Source of the DNA: Amphiura filiformis
Lineage: Eukaryota; Echinodermata; Ophiuroidea; Amphilepidida; Amphiuridae
Assembly (NCBI RefSeq): GCF_039555335.1
Contig: NC_092628.1
Coordinates: 57,089,547-57,153,546 of the forward strand
DNA length: 64,000 nt
Reading direction: 5' to 3'
In this document: positions 12,269 to 27,200 of the stretch, piece after piece
Position numbering within the stretch: the stretch's first letter is position 1
Layout of the letters: every line of letters begins with the position of its first letter
Translations under genes and position numbers: made by a program
Notes under the pieces: generated by a model
Seen by the model: the letters and a program-made list of their open reading frames with translations, nothing else
What the model was told of the DNA's origin: nothing
Databases searched by the model: none

Positions 12269-15200
12269 AATAATAATAATACTAAATAACAACAATAAGG
12301 CCAAGTAAAAATAAAAATATGTTTCTCGTCCGGGTTTTTAAAAATTAGGAGGATGAGGGGCTTTTTATTTTCTATTTTTTATTGGAAAACGACGCTAAAT
12401 ACCTGTATTTGGCACCATATTTTGGGTATTCGACATACAGATTGATATCTGAGAAAAAGGAGGAAGCCCTTTTTATTTTATTGTTTTGAGAGGTAGGCCC
12501 CTCTAGTGATCACAAAACTCTTCTCAAATGACGTATTATGCAATTACAAAGCCGTAAAATAAGTTTCAACTTCTGAAACATCTTTTTCAACAAGTTATAT
12601 TAACTGAAAGTTTACAAAATAAAAAGAAAATTGAAAAATCTTCAAAAAAGGAGGAGGGTGCGGACGAGAAACATGTTTTTTTTTACTCGGCCTAATAATA
12701 ACTATACATTTTGTTGTAATAATAATAATAATAATGATAATAACCATAATAAATAAGTTTAGTTTCATCGTTTCAATTTTATTCATAATACACATAAAAA
12801 CAGATATTGAAAAGAATACATTTAAGGCCAAACAGGAGGGTTGAGAAGGTACATGACCAGGCTCAGGCATATTAAACAACAGGACAATACAACATATAAA
12901 TACTTTACTACTACATAATAATAGGCCCTAATAGTATTAACGCCTTAATGTACGATTTCCGCTAAATTTTGATTTTGTTATTCTTTATTCAAAATGTTGA
13001 AATAATATTAGTAATAACTGACAAGAATGGTTGCTATCCATTTTAAGTTGAAATAACAAGGTAAAGTGAAAGAAACCCCACTGGTTATTTTGGCCATTTA
13101 ACACGCAGTTCTATGGGAGGACATTTATTATCATAATTTTTAAATTATGATAATATGTCGAACTTTGCTCTGTTGACCTACAAAGACAACAGATTTGGCC
13201 GATTCCATTTAGGTGCAAGTTGGGACACGTGTAAATATGCACAAAAAAAATCAGGTTTGAAAAAATTCAACCAATTTCATATTATAAGATCGTATTTATG
13301 GTTTTAAATGAAAATATTATTATTGAAATTGAAAAAGCACATAAGGCAAAAGATCGCCGCGCCACCAAAGCGATAAAAATAACATTCAGAGGTAAAAGAT
13401 AGCCTACTTTTAAATGATATTTAACGTGATTGTATAGGCCTAAATTTATTTCTGTATTGTATTATTTCTGTATTGTCATTCTTAGGTTTAATAACTGCTG
13501 TACTATACGCCAGCTTTTTGTATAATTATTTGCTTTCTTTGAGGGGGTACTATACCCCTGTGGTAAATTTGTGACTATTTTTGCATTTTTTTCAAAAAAT
13601 AATAACACACTGGTAACAAAAGTTTTGTATATTATTGGGGCAAGGAATCCAATTACTACACTGACATTTCAGTGACTCAAGACAAGCGGTTCAGTATATA
13701 TGATAGGAAATGAGGTACATCCTAGCGGTACCTTATTTCTTATCATAAATAACAAACCGCTTGTCTTGGGTCACTGAAATTCCAGTAGTAATTGGATTCC
13801 TTGCCCCAATAATATACATAACTGTTGTTACCAGCGTGTTATTAGTTTTGAGAAAAATGCAAAAATAGACACAAATTTATCGAGGGTGTAGTACCCCTTA
13901 AGAAAAAAACAGGCTAAAAACACCCTTTCTGATAGGTTTAGTTTATTTTTCCTTTAACTTTTATATTATTATTATTATTATATAGGCCTATATATGTGTT
14001 TTGTTTGCTTTATGCCCAGGGAGGGCACTCAACTTTTGACGGGTATGTCACGCATACCGATGATGAGGGGCCTATCGAGAAGCAAAAACCACACTTAAAT
14101 TCTTTAATAAATATCCAAAACTTTGAGGTTCACGATCTAAATCGATCGACAAATCAATTGTTCAATCAAATAAATCAATCAACACAACGATCTGCCAATC
14201 AATCAGTTAATCCAAAAGTCAGTCAATCAATCAATCAATCAATCAACCAATCGATCAATCAATCAATTAAATGTCTTATTCTTACCTATACACTCATTAG
14301 CTGTCCCATCTGGAAATGGTAAATAAGACGCTGGTTGCCATGGCGATCCACTACGGCAACGCTCACAACTTTTTCCAACAGTATGATGATGACAATTACA
14401 CACAACTTTGCCAGAGACAAGAGAGCAGTAGTCACCGTGGAGGTTACACTCACAACTGTCGATAAAAAAAAGTGTTTAAAATGGCAATCAGATCACCGTA
14501 TCCACTCTGAGAATGATATGCAAAGACAAGTTAATTATATCAGCAACCAAAATATTTTGAGACGATGTAATTGGACAGTCAGGTAGATTATAGCAGCCAA
14601 TCAGCAGTAATTAATCTGTTTCAAATCAGGACGTTTGAGATGCCTACCTCATCATATATTTCACATTGAACTCATGATCAAGAGCAAGATCATTTGAAAT
14701 GCTTCAGTTAGGTAATTTTTAATTATCATATGTTTTAAACATAGCCTGAAAGTTTTATTATGCCGACAACGTAACATCAACAGTAATCTCCAAGTAAACG
14801 TTTAAGTTTTTTTTTTTTAAATGACATTTAATAATGACACAAACACAAAAGTCCCCTTTCCCGTTGGAAATAAGGATATGGATTTAAGGTAGCGATTAAA
14901 GGCCCATTCAGTGATCCCAGCAAAAGTGTAAACGTTGTATATAAATTAGGGCCTATATATAAAGAAAGGTGACCTGATTGAAAATCAAATTCTTTAAAAC
15001 TTATGTATAACATAAACTGTTGTCCCTTTCAATCATTCATGCAAAAAGATCATGTAAATGTTCATTGTAAATGCGACTAAAAATTCTTCATGGAATTACT
15101 GACATTTAATACAGCGTAAAACTGGTAGTCTACAGTGTTTTTATTAAAGATAATCATCATGATCATGTAATAAATTGATATCAAATGAAAGATTCTATTT

Positions 15201-18200
15201 TTCTCATTAACATACTGAAATTATGAGTTCCAAATCAAATATTCTAAGATTTCATTGGTCAACATGGTCAATAATTGAATACGCCTAAGATGATTGGTTG
15301 TTTGGGATTTCTGGTCCTGTGATTCGTTGATTTAAGTCCATACCGCGAAATTCTTAAACGCCTAAGATTGCATCTTAGACGCTAGACTTGCTCCAAGTCC
15401 TCAGGCTATATAGACTGATGCATTTTTCTATCAATTGTTCATTTATATCCATTGGTATATAAACCTATTTAAAACCATGGCCACACAACATGCATCATCC
15501 AGCCATGCTTCTGCTAAAACTGGAGGGAATGTCCTTTAGTGTGAGAATACCCTGTCTCTTGTATACAGTGTGCTTGATGCTATTGTAAGCAGCCAGCAGG
15601 GATTTCCAGGTTAGATCAGGGAAGGCAGACCCCCGGGGGCAGACCATGGTCAGACACATGAACATCCAAGAATGATTTGGAAATACTTCAGAAAAAACAT
15701 TGATCTATAAGCAATATAGGCCTTTTATAGTCAATTGGGTATTTAAAGGTTTCATGTTCAATTTCGAGCAAAAGTAAAGAAATTTTTAAAAAAGGAAGAA
15801 AGAAGAGGAAAAAGGCAGAAGCCTTGAATCAAGGCTACTTAGACGCCTAAGAATGCATCTTAGACGTCTAAGATTGCATCTTAGACGCCTAAGGTTAGAC
15901 GTATTATCTTAGGCGTATTTTGAAGGTATCCGCCATCCATAAATATACCGATTTGGAACGCCAAATTTCAGTATGTTAATGAGAAAAATATGAGCTTTCA
16001 CCTGATACCAAAATCTGCATTTTGATGGGGTAAAGTTGGGGATGAGGCAGTCAATCAGGTCACCACCCTTAAGTGAAGGATAAGTCATTAAAACTGTCAT
16101 TAAATATTTTTATTTATTTATTTATTTATTTATTTGGCTTCATACACTGGTTACAATATCAAATAACAAAATTAGATAAAAGATGGATAAATATATTGCA
16201 CAAAGTAAAAGTATAAAAGACATATATATATACCGGGTGTCCCAAAAAAAGGTTACATGTAGGTTTTGGGAAATAATCTGAGTTAACGTCAACCAATTTA
16301 AATGGCCTTTTCATGACATAATCTATATACCCTTTACTAGTACTCCTGTGAATGTCAAGTTCACAACATGCATATTTATCCCGCATTCCACACATTCCTG
16401 AGCACGCTGTTTACCATGTGTACGTGACGTGACATAAAGCAACACGAGGTTCGCAATTCATTTGGCGGGTCATTTGAATAGGGCCAGCAGTAACATGGAA
16501 GAAGATGCAGTATTTTATTCTGTTGAACAGAGAATTAAACTTGTTCAATTTTATTTCGAGAGTATATGCTAAGATCGTTATTAATTTTATCATGATGATG
16601 ACGGGAGATACAGCGTGCAGAATTTGCCTTCACAAAAAATGTGCTGTAACATGTTTAAGGACCATTTTCCTTTGTTGTTCAGTTATTTGTTACCACTAAA
16701 AGTGAAGAAGCTCTTGAACTGATTTAATTTCAGATGTGCAATATTTAATTTGTCAATGTGTTTCTTTAGTGCAATAAGTTTATCAGCCATTAAGAAAACA
16801 AGAGAATGCTTGTGTTCAACTTTCGTTTGATCATGTTGATGGTTAGCCACTCTTGACACCCCTGTCATCTTGCTCTCATAAGTTAAGTTTCTTTTAAGAT
16901 ACGGAGTTGAAACTTCGCAAACACTTGCAAGAAGGATTAATTAATAATACCTAAGAAAATTACATCTTTTTGTTGTACCATCGCAAAATACGGTCCATTT
17001 TCTACATGTAACCTTTTTATGGGACACCTTGTACATGTGAATAAAACGCACCACGGATCCAGCACATGTAGGAGAGATACCAGTGTAGAGGATTGGGATG
17101 AACAGGTGCATATCACCTCTAAGACCATCCCACCTCAAGATCAAAAATTTAATTAAGACACCCTACAAATTGTAGTAGTTGTAGTTCATTTTGAAATGAA
17201 CAAAAAAATGGCAAAAACAAAACAAAACAAAACAAAGCAAAACGAGGAAAACAGCAGTATTGACGAAGTTGAAGCCCTATTCAATAATGCATAGACCTAT
17301 GTATCTAACTTCTCTACTACTTGAGGTTAATATCTGTTTCATGTAAAATGTCCTATTTTGATATAAAATTGGATCGGTTGAGCCCATATTTATTGGTCGA
17401 GCTATGAGTTTTAAAATATTGGACGAGACGTAGTCGAGTCCAATATTTTACAACTCGTCAAGTGAGACCAATAAATATTGGGCGTAAAGCATCAATTTTA
17501 TCATTATTATTTTTGGATCCAATATTATCACAACTTGGATCCATCAAAACATAATAATGTCTTTACACGGGTTTTGGCTTTAACTACAACAAGTATTAGC
17601 AGCTAATAGCACTTCTACGATATAAATGCTACTTAAGAGGTGCAACAAACAGGAGTTTTATAATTTTTTACCATTTTCCAAATGAGCAACTTCGCTGAAT
17701 AGGCCTTTAAGTTTAAATAACAATGGTTGAACCATGCAAAATAAGACATTCTCAAAACTATCTCGAAAATGTATTAGAAATCTCAAATATTGATAAGACG
17801 CGTATTTGTCAGAAATCTTACCTTAATAGAGTGTCAATATCATAGATGCCATAATGATGTCTATTCAACTCAGGCTCTTGACTACTTCCTTCTACTCTTG
17901 CTGGACGCATCAACCGCACCCTTAAATCAGTCAACTTTAAATAGTTCCTTAATGTCTCGTTCCGATCTAACTCCCGATACAAATTCTCTGTATTAACTCC
18001 ATTATCACTCAGTAATTCCATCCTCTTCACAAGTGGCCACGTCACTCTGCTCGCCAAATCACCTATGCTTACCGAGTCTTTATAAGGATTCGAACACAAG
18101 ACCTCTGTCTCAGAAGTAAACCCCAACGTTTTCTTTGTTACCATCCCAAAATCTTCACTACAGTTTGTGGAATAATACTCGAGTGTATCCCAAGATAAAC

Positions 18201-21200
18201 CATAATCTGTAGATTTTTCAAGAATCATCGTTTCAGGAAGAGGATTTTTGAAGAGGATGGTGATGTCCTCTTCCATGCGGTAGTCTTTAAGTAGAGACAT
18301 GGTGATATTGATGAGATGATAAGATGGGTATGAGTACCAGCCACTGGATTGCCAATAAGTAGTATTTCCATCTTTGTTGTCTATCATGTCTATCATGAAT
18401 TCAGGAGGATGGTCTGTGGCAAGACATTGTTGGCAAGTGGTTCCATCCTACGGAACAAAAACAAATGTGTTGTATAAGGTATAAGACCTAAATGCGTAAG
18501 TCATTACAACTTATAAAATAATTATCAGTAAAGCTAATTGAAGATTGTTGTCTTCAGTAGATAGCAATTCATGGTGATTAAATTAACGGACCTAAAGACT
18601 GTTGTCTTCAGTAAATAGTAATTCATAGTGATTAAGGGATCTGGAATGAGCGTTTTGAGCGTTTCGACAGTATTTTTTGTCAGACATATCGAATTGCATT
18701 CTGAATACGAAGAATGTCTTTCTGATATCAAATAATTTTCATTTTTTGAAATTCACGTTATAATACAAATTTTATGACAAATTAGTAAAATTTTGATATA
18801 TAACAGTCCTCGAAGTAAATTTTATAAATTTAATGATATATTCATAAAGCGTATGTAGCTGGGAGGGAAAGCCGACGATCGATTGAAAATTTTGACCTTT
18901 CATATTGAAAATATGGATTTTTTCCCCAAAAGTACCTAATTATTTTTGGTGTTTTGGGAATAAAAATCCATATCTTTAATACGAAAGATCAAAATTTTCA
19001 ATTGATCGTCGGCTTTTCATCCCACCTACATACACTTTAAGTATTCACTCTGACTCTGAAACTATAGTCTGAAGAGCTTCGGATCTGAAGATTGCTGTCT
19101 TCAGTAGATAGAAATGCATAGTGATTAAAGCAACGTGTCTGAAGACTGCTGTCTTCAGTAGATAGCAATGCATAGTGATTAAAGCAACGTGTCTGAAGAC
19201 TGCTGTCTTCAGTAGATAGCAATGCATAGTGATTAAAACAACGTGTCTGAAGACTGCTGTCTTCAGTAGATAGAAATGCATAGTGATTAAAGCAACGTGT
19301 CTGAAGACTGCTGTCTTCAGTAGATAGCAATGCATAGTAATTAAAGCAACGTGTCTGAAGACTGCTGTCTTCAGTAGATAGCAATGCATAGTGATTAAAG
19401 CAACGTGTCTGAAGACTGCTGTCTTCAGTAGATAGCAATGCATAGTGATTAAAGCAACGTGTCTGAAGACTGCTGTCTTCAGTAGATAGCAATGCATAGT
19501 GATTAAAGCAACGTGTCTGAAGACTGCTGTCTTCAGTAGATAGCAATGCATAGTGATTAAAGCAACGTGTCTGAAGACTGCTGTCTTCAGTAGATAGCAA
19601 TGCATAGTGATTAAAGCAACGTGTCTGAAGACTGCTGTCTTCAGTAGATAGCAATGCATAGTCATTAAAACAACGTGTTTGAAGATTGCTGTCTTCAGTA
19701 GATAGCAATGCATAGTGATTAAAGCAACGTGTCTGAAGACGGCTGTCTTCAGTAGATAGCAATGCATAGTGATTAAAGCAACGTGTCTGAAGACTGCTGT
19801 CTTCAGTAGATAGCAATGCATAGTCATTAAAGCAACGGGTCTGAAGACTGCTGTCTGAAGACTGCTGTCTTCAGTAGATAGAAATGCATAGTGATTAAAG
19901 CAACGTGTCTGAAGACTGCTATCTTCAGTAGATAGCAATGCATAATGATTAAAGCAACGTGTCTGAAGATTGCTGTCTTCAGTAGAGAGCAATGCATAGT
20001 GATTAAAGCAACGTGCCTGAAGACTGCTGTCTTCAGCAGATAGCAATGCATAGTGATTAAAGCAACGTGTCTGATGACTGCTGTCTTCAGTAGATATCAA
20101 TGCACAGTGATTAAAGCAACGTGTCTGAAGACTGCTGTCTTCAGTAGATATCAATGCACAGTGATTAAAGCAACGTGTCTGAAGACTGCTGTCTTCAGTA
20201 GATAGCAATGCATATTGATTAAAGCAACGTGTCTGAAGACTGCTGTCTTCAGTAGATAGCAATGCATAATCATTAAAGCAACGTGTCTGAAGATTGCTGT
20301 CTTCAGTAGATAGCAATGCATAGTGATTAAAGCAACGTGTCTGAAGACTGTTGTCTTCAGTAGATAGCAATGCATAGTGATTAAAGCAACGTGTCTGAAG
20401 ACTGCTGTCTTCAGTAGATAGCAATGCATAGTCATTAAAGCAACGGGTCTGAAGACTGCTGTCTTCAGTAGATAGAAATGCATAGTGATTAAAGCAACGT
20501 GTCTTAAGTAATTTATTTTGTCATTTCCATTTCAACTCCATTGATTTATTGTTCATTAATTCACATTTTCAGTCCTAATATCGGAATGAAAATGAATGCT
20601 TAGTAAAATGGTTACATGCAAAAGACATTTTGTCTGATTCAGAAAATGTACGTCACTGCTAAATATGTAGACCTTTAAAAATAGAAAACAAATATTAAAT
20701 ACTGAAAATGGCCAACTCAATACAGTTGTTTGAGCATCTACCATCTGTTGCTGGTTATGGTGCTAAAATAACAATCCCGACATGCATTGCACGATACAAT
20801 ATCCGTCGCAGTGTCATTTGATGGTGTATGCAAAATGCATTGCATGAATTAATATACGTGAAACCACGCGTATTTTGCTGTAGGTTAAATGCAGCGAATC
20901 AAATATATTTACAAAAGGTGGCTGTGTTAATCATCACTAGTCTGCCATATGGCATCTGTTTATCCTGATTCAAGCGTCGTCATATCTATTAATATTATAC
21001 AAGGACATGGTTGTAATCAATTGTATGCAAAGATGCAGATTTGTATTACTAAACCAAAAGTATTACTTTTTAATCCATATGCATAGCATACTACAAACAG
21101 ACAAAATTAGTAACGCAAATTATTACAACAAGTATCTCATCTATTAAAATATTAGGATATAATTATCTAAAATAAACTATAACATGGAAATGGTATTCGA

Positions 21201-24200
21201 TTTATAAGCAAGCCAATAATGTATATAATGAAGTTTTACTTTCATTATACTTATCGAATTTTATGTATATCAGAGGCAGGTAGCATACTTTACCAATGTG
21301 CAATGGGCCTATGGAAAGAAGGAAGGTTACTTTATCAGGATAACAGAAAACATGTCCGAGCCTACGTAATAAATGACTTCATCAGGGGTAGATAGCAAAT
21401 TTAAAGGTAGCGAGTTTATCAATGATAATATCAGGGGTAGATAGCAAACTTATGTGTAGCGAGTTTATCAATGATAATATCAGGGGTAGATAGCAAACTT
21501 ATGTGTAGCGAGTTTATCAATGATAATATATGGGGTAGATAGCAAACTTATGTGTAGCGAGTTTATCAACGATAATATCAGGGGTAGATAGCAAACTTAT
21601 GTGTAGCGAGTTTATCAATGATAATATCAGGGGTAGATAGCAAACTTATGTGTAGCGAGTTTATCAATGATAATATATGGGGTAGATAGCAAACTTATGT
21701 GTAGCGAGTTTATCAACGATAATATCAGGGGTAGATAGCAAACTTATGTGTAGCGAGTTTATCAACGATAATATCAGGGGTAGATAGCAAACTTATGTGT
21801 AGCGAGTTTATCAATGATAATATCAGTGGTAGATAGCAAACTTATATGTAGCAAGTTTATGAATGATAATATCAGGAGTAGATAGCAAACGTATGTGTAG
21901 CGAGTTTATCAACGATAATATCAGTGGTAGATAGCAAACTTATATGTAGCAAGTTTATCAACGATAATATCAGGGGTAGATAGCAAACTTATGTGTAGCA
22001 AGTTTATCAACGATAATATCAGGGGTAGATAGCAAACTTATGTGTAGCGAGTTTATCAACGATAATATCAGTGGTAGATAGCAAACTTATATGTAGCAAG
22101 TTTATCAACGATAATATCAGGGGTAGATAGCAAACTTATGTGTAGCATGTTTATCAACGATAATATCAGGGTAGATAGCAAACTTATGTGTAGCGAGTTT
22201 ATCAACGATAATATCAGTGGTAGATAGCAAACTTATATGTAGCAAGTTTATCAACGATAATATCAGGGGTATATAGCAAACTTATGTGTAGCGAGTTTAT
22301 CAACGATAATATCAGTGGTAGATAGCAAACTTATGTGTAGCGAGTTTATCAATGATAATATCACGGGTAGATAGCAAACGTGTGTGTAGCGAGTTTATCA
22401 ATGCCAATATCACTGGTAGATATTACGTTGAAAAAATATTTTGCGAAAAATGTTTGCCCAAAATATTTTCAATAACGTTTTAAAAACGTTTTCATGACCT
22501 TTATATAACCCGACATTTAAATGTTATTAAAAGGTTTTGAAAAAACATTTTAAGAACGTTTCTGTGTTTGCTGGGTTCAAACATTTTGACATAATGTTAT
22601 TTAAGTATTGACACAATATTTGGCAAAAATGTTTGCAAAAATAGTTTACAATAACATTTTTAGAAAACATTTAAAAATATTGTTGTAGTGTGTTTTCATA
22701 CAAAACGTTTTAAAACGTTACCATGACCTTTATATAACCCGACATTTTAATGTTATTAAAACGTTTTTACCTAAACCAAAAGCCAAAATATAACTTATTT
22801 AAAACGTTTTTAAAACGTTTTTGTGTTTGCTGGGTATATTGATAGCCGGGGTAGATAGCTAACTTATCACAATATCAGTGCTTATAACTATCGATGGTAA
22901 TATCAGGGGCATATAGCAGATTTATAGTTTGTAAAGGTACGTGTAGCGAATTTTTTTTATCAGGGGTAGATAGCAAAGGTATGTGTAGCGAGTTTATCAA
23001 TGATAATATCAGATCAGAGGTAGATAGCAAACTTATCTGTAGCGAGTTTATTAATGATAATGTTTGAAGAAGATAGCAAACTATATGGAGTGAGTTTATC
23101 GATGATAATATCAGGAGTAGATCAACGATAATATAATAGCGAGTCTATCAATGATAATATCGGGGTGGATAGCAAACTTATGTGTAGCGAGTTTATCAAC
23201 GATAATATCAGGGGTAGATAGCAAACTTAGGTGTAGCGAGTTTATTAATGATAATATCAGGGGTAGATAGCAATACTTATGTGTAGCGAGTTTATCAACG
23301 ATAATATCAGGGGCAGATAGCAATCATATGTGCAGTGAGTTTATCAACGACTCTGTCAGGGGTAGATAGCAAACGTATGTGTAGCGAGTTTATCAATGAC
23401 TCTATCAGGGGTAGATAGCAAACTTATGTGTAGCGAGTTTAACGACGATAATATCAGGGGTAGATAGCAAACTTAGGTGTAGCGAGTTTATCAACGATAA
23501 TATCAGGGGCAGATAGCAATCATATGTGCAGTGAGTTTATCAATGACAGGTAGATAGCAAACGTAGGCCTACGTGTAGCGAGATTATCAATGATAATATT
23601 AGGGTAGATCACAAACTTACGTGTAGTGAAGTTATCAATGATAATGATAATAGATAGCAAACGTATGTGTAGAGGCGAGTTTATCAATGATAATATCAGG
23701 GGTAGATAGCAAACGTATGTGTAGCAAGGTTATCAACGATAATATCAGGGGTAGATAGCAAATGCAGGTGTAGCGTAGTGTCAGGGGTAGATAGCAAAGT
23801 TATGTATAGCGATAATACGATAATATCAGGGGTAGATAGCAAACCTATGTGTAGCGAGTTTATCAACGATAATATCAGGGGTAGATAGCAAACCTATGTG
23901 TAGCGAGTTTGTCAACGATAATATCAGGGGTAGATAGCAAACTTATGTGTAGCGAGTTTATCAACGATAATATCAGGGGTAGATAGCAAACTTAGGTGTA
24001 GCGAGTTTATTAATGATAATATCAGGGGTAGATAGCAAACTTATGTGTAGCGAATTTATCAACGATAATATCAGAGGCATATACCAAACTTATGTGTAGC
24101 GAGTTTATCAACGATAATATTAGGGGTAGATAGCAAACTTAGGTGCACCGAGTTTATCAACGATAATATTAGGGGTAGATAGCAAACTTATGTGTAGCGA

Positions 24201-27200
24201 GTTTATCAATGGTATCGATAATATCACAAACTTACGTGTAGTAGTGAAATTATCAATGATAATATCAGGGGTTTATAGCAAACTGAATAGGCGTAGCGAG
24301 CTTATCAATGATATTATCAGGGGCAGATAGCAAACCTATGTGTAGCGAGTTTATCAATGATAATATCAGGGTAGATCACAAACTTACGTGTAGTAGTGAA
24401 ATTATCAATGATAATATCAGGGGTTTATAGCAAACTTATGTGTAGCGTGTTTATCAACGATAATATCAGGGGTAGATAACAAACTTATGTATAGCGAGTT
24501 TATCAACGATAATATCAGGGGTAGATAACAAACTTATGTGTAGCGAGTTTATCAACGATAATATCAGGGGTAGATAGCAAACTTATGTGTAGCGAGTTTA
24601 TCAATGATAATATCAGGGGTAAATAGCAAACATATGTGTAGCGAGTTTATCACTGATAATATCAGGGGTAGATAGCAAACTTATGTGTAGCGTGTTTATC
24701 AACGATAATATCAGGGGTAGATAACAAACTTATGTGTAGCGAGTTTATCAACGATAATATCAGGGGTTTATAGCAAACTTATGTGTAGCGAGTTTATCAA
24801 TGATAATATCAGGGGTAAATAGCAAACTTATGTGTAGTAGTGAAATTATCAATGATAATATCAGGGGTTTATAGCAAACGTATGTGTAGCGAGTTTATCA
24901 ACGATAATATCAGGGGTAGATAGCAAACGTATGTGTAGCGAGTTTATCAACGATAATGTCAGGGGTAGATAGCAAACTTATGTGTAGCGAGTTTATCAAC
25001 GATAATATCAGGGGTTTATAGCAAACGTATGTGCAGCGAGTTTATCAATGATAATATCAGGGGTAGATAACAAACTTATGTGTAGCGAGTTTATCAACGA
25101 TAATATCAGGGGTAGATAACAAACTTATGTGTAGCGAGTTTATCAACGATAATATCAGGGGTTTATAGCAAACTTATGTGTAGCGAGTTTATCAATGATA
25201 ATATCAGGGGTAAATAGCAAACTTATGTGTAGTAGTGAAATTATCAATGATAATATCAGGGGTTTATAGCAAACGTATGTGTAGCGAGTTTATCAACGAT
25301 AATGTCAGGGGTAGATAGCAAACTTATGTGTAGCGAGTTTATCAACGATAATGTCAGGGGTAGATAGCAAACTTATGTGTAGCGAGTTTATCAACGGGGT
25401 TTATAGCAAACGTATGTGTAGCGAGTTTATCAACGATAATGTCAGGGGTAGATAGCAAACGTATGTGAAGCGAGTTTATCAACGATAATGTCAGGGGTAG
25501 ATAGCAAACGTATGTGAAGCGAGTTTATCAACGATAATATCAGGGGTAGATAGCAAACGTATGTGAAGCGAGTTTATCAACGATAATGTCAGGGGTAGAT
25601 AACAAACTTATGTATAGCGAGTTTATCAACGATAATATCAGGGGTAGATAGCAAACGTATGTGAAGCGAGTTTATTAATGATAATATCAGGGGTAGATAG
25701 CAAACGTATGTGAAGCGAGTTTATCAATGATAATATCAGGGGTAGATAGCAAACGTATGTGAAGCGAGTTTATCAATGATAATATCAGGGGTAGATAGCA
25801 AACGTATGTGTAGCGAGTTTATCAATGATAATATCAGGGGTAGATAGCAAACGTATGTGTAGCGAGTTTATCAATGATAATATCAGGGGTAGATAGCAAA
25901 CGTATGTGAAGCGAGCAAACTTAGCAAACGTATGTGTAGCGAGTTTATCAACGATAATATCAGGGGTAGATAGCAAACTTATGTGTAGCGAGTTTATCAA
26001 TGATAATATCAGGGGTAGATAGCAAACGTATGTGTAGCGAGTTTATCAACGATAATATCTGGGGTAGATAGCAAACTTATGTGTAGCGAGTTTATCAACG
26101 ATAATATCTGGGGTAGATAGCAAACCTATGTGCAGCGAGTTTATCAATGATAATATCAGGGGTACATAGCAAACGTATGTGTAGCGAGTTTATCAATGAT
26201 AATATCAGGGGTAGATAGCAAACGTATGTGTAGCGAGTTTATCAATGATAATATCAGGGGTAGATAGCAAACGTATGTGTAGCGAGTTTATCAATGATAA
26301 TATCAGGGGTAGATAGCAAACGTATGTGAAGCGAGTTTATCAACGATAAGCAATAGCAAACGTATGTGTAGCGAGTTTATCAACGATAATATCAGGGGTA
26401 GATAGCAAACGTATGTGAAGCGAGTTTATCAATGATAATATCAGGGGTAGATAGCAAACGTATGTGTAGCGAGTTTATCAACGATAATATCTGGGGTAGA
26501 TAGCAAACTTATGTGTAGCGAGTTTATCAACGATAATATCTGGGGTAGATAGCAAACCTATGTGCAGCGAGTTTATCAATGATAATATCAGGAGTAGATA
26601 GCAAACGTATGTGTAGCGAGTTTATCAACGATAATACCAGGTGTAGATAGCAAACTTATGTGCAGCGAGTTTATCAACGATAATATCTGGGGTAGATAGC
26701 AAACTTATGTGCAGCGAGTTTATCAATGATAATATCAGGGGTAGATAGCAAACTTATGTGTAGCGAGTTTATCAACGATAATATCTGGGGTAGATAGCAA
26801 ACTTATGTGCAGCGAGTTTATCAATGATAATATCAGGGGTAGATAGCAAACGTATGTGTAGCGAGTTATGTACGTAGCGTATGTGTGCAGCGAGTTTATC
26901 AACGATAATATCAGGGGTAGATAGCAAACGTATGTGTAGCGAGTTATGTACGATAATATCAGGGGTATATAGCAAACGTATGTGCAGCGAGTTTATCAAC
27001 GATAATATCAGGGGTAGATAGCAAACGTATGTGTAGCGAGTTATCTACGATAATATCAGGGGTAGATAGCAAACGTATGTGCAGCGAGTTTATCAATGAT
27101 AATATCAGGGGTAGATAGCAAACGTATGTGTAGCGAGTTTATCAATGATAATATCAGGGGTAGATAGCAAACGTATGTGCAGCGAGTTTATCAATGATAA

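Noticed and set aside
19037..20483. Long minus-strand open frames of 259 and 459 residues built of an 18-residue repeat
   Set aside because: They are translations of the 54-bp satellite, open in several frames at once because 54 is divisible by 3, and they stop at the array edges.
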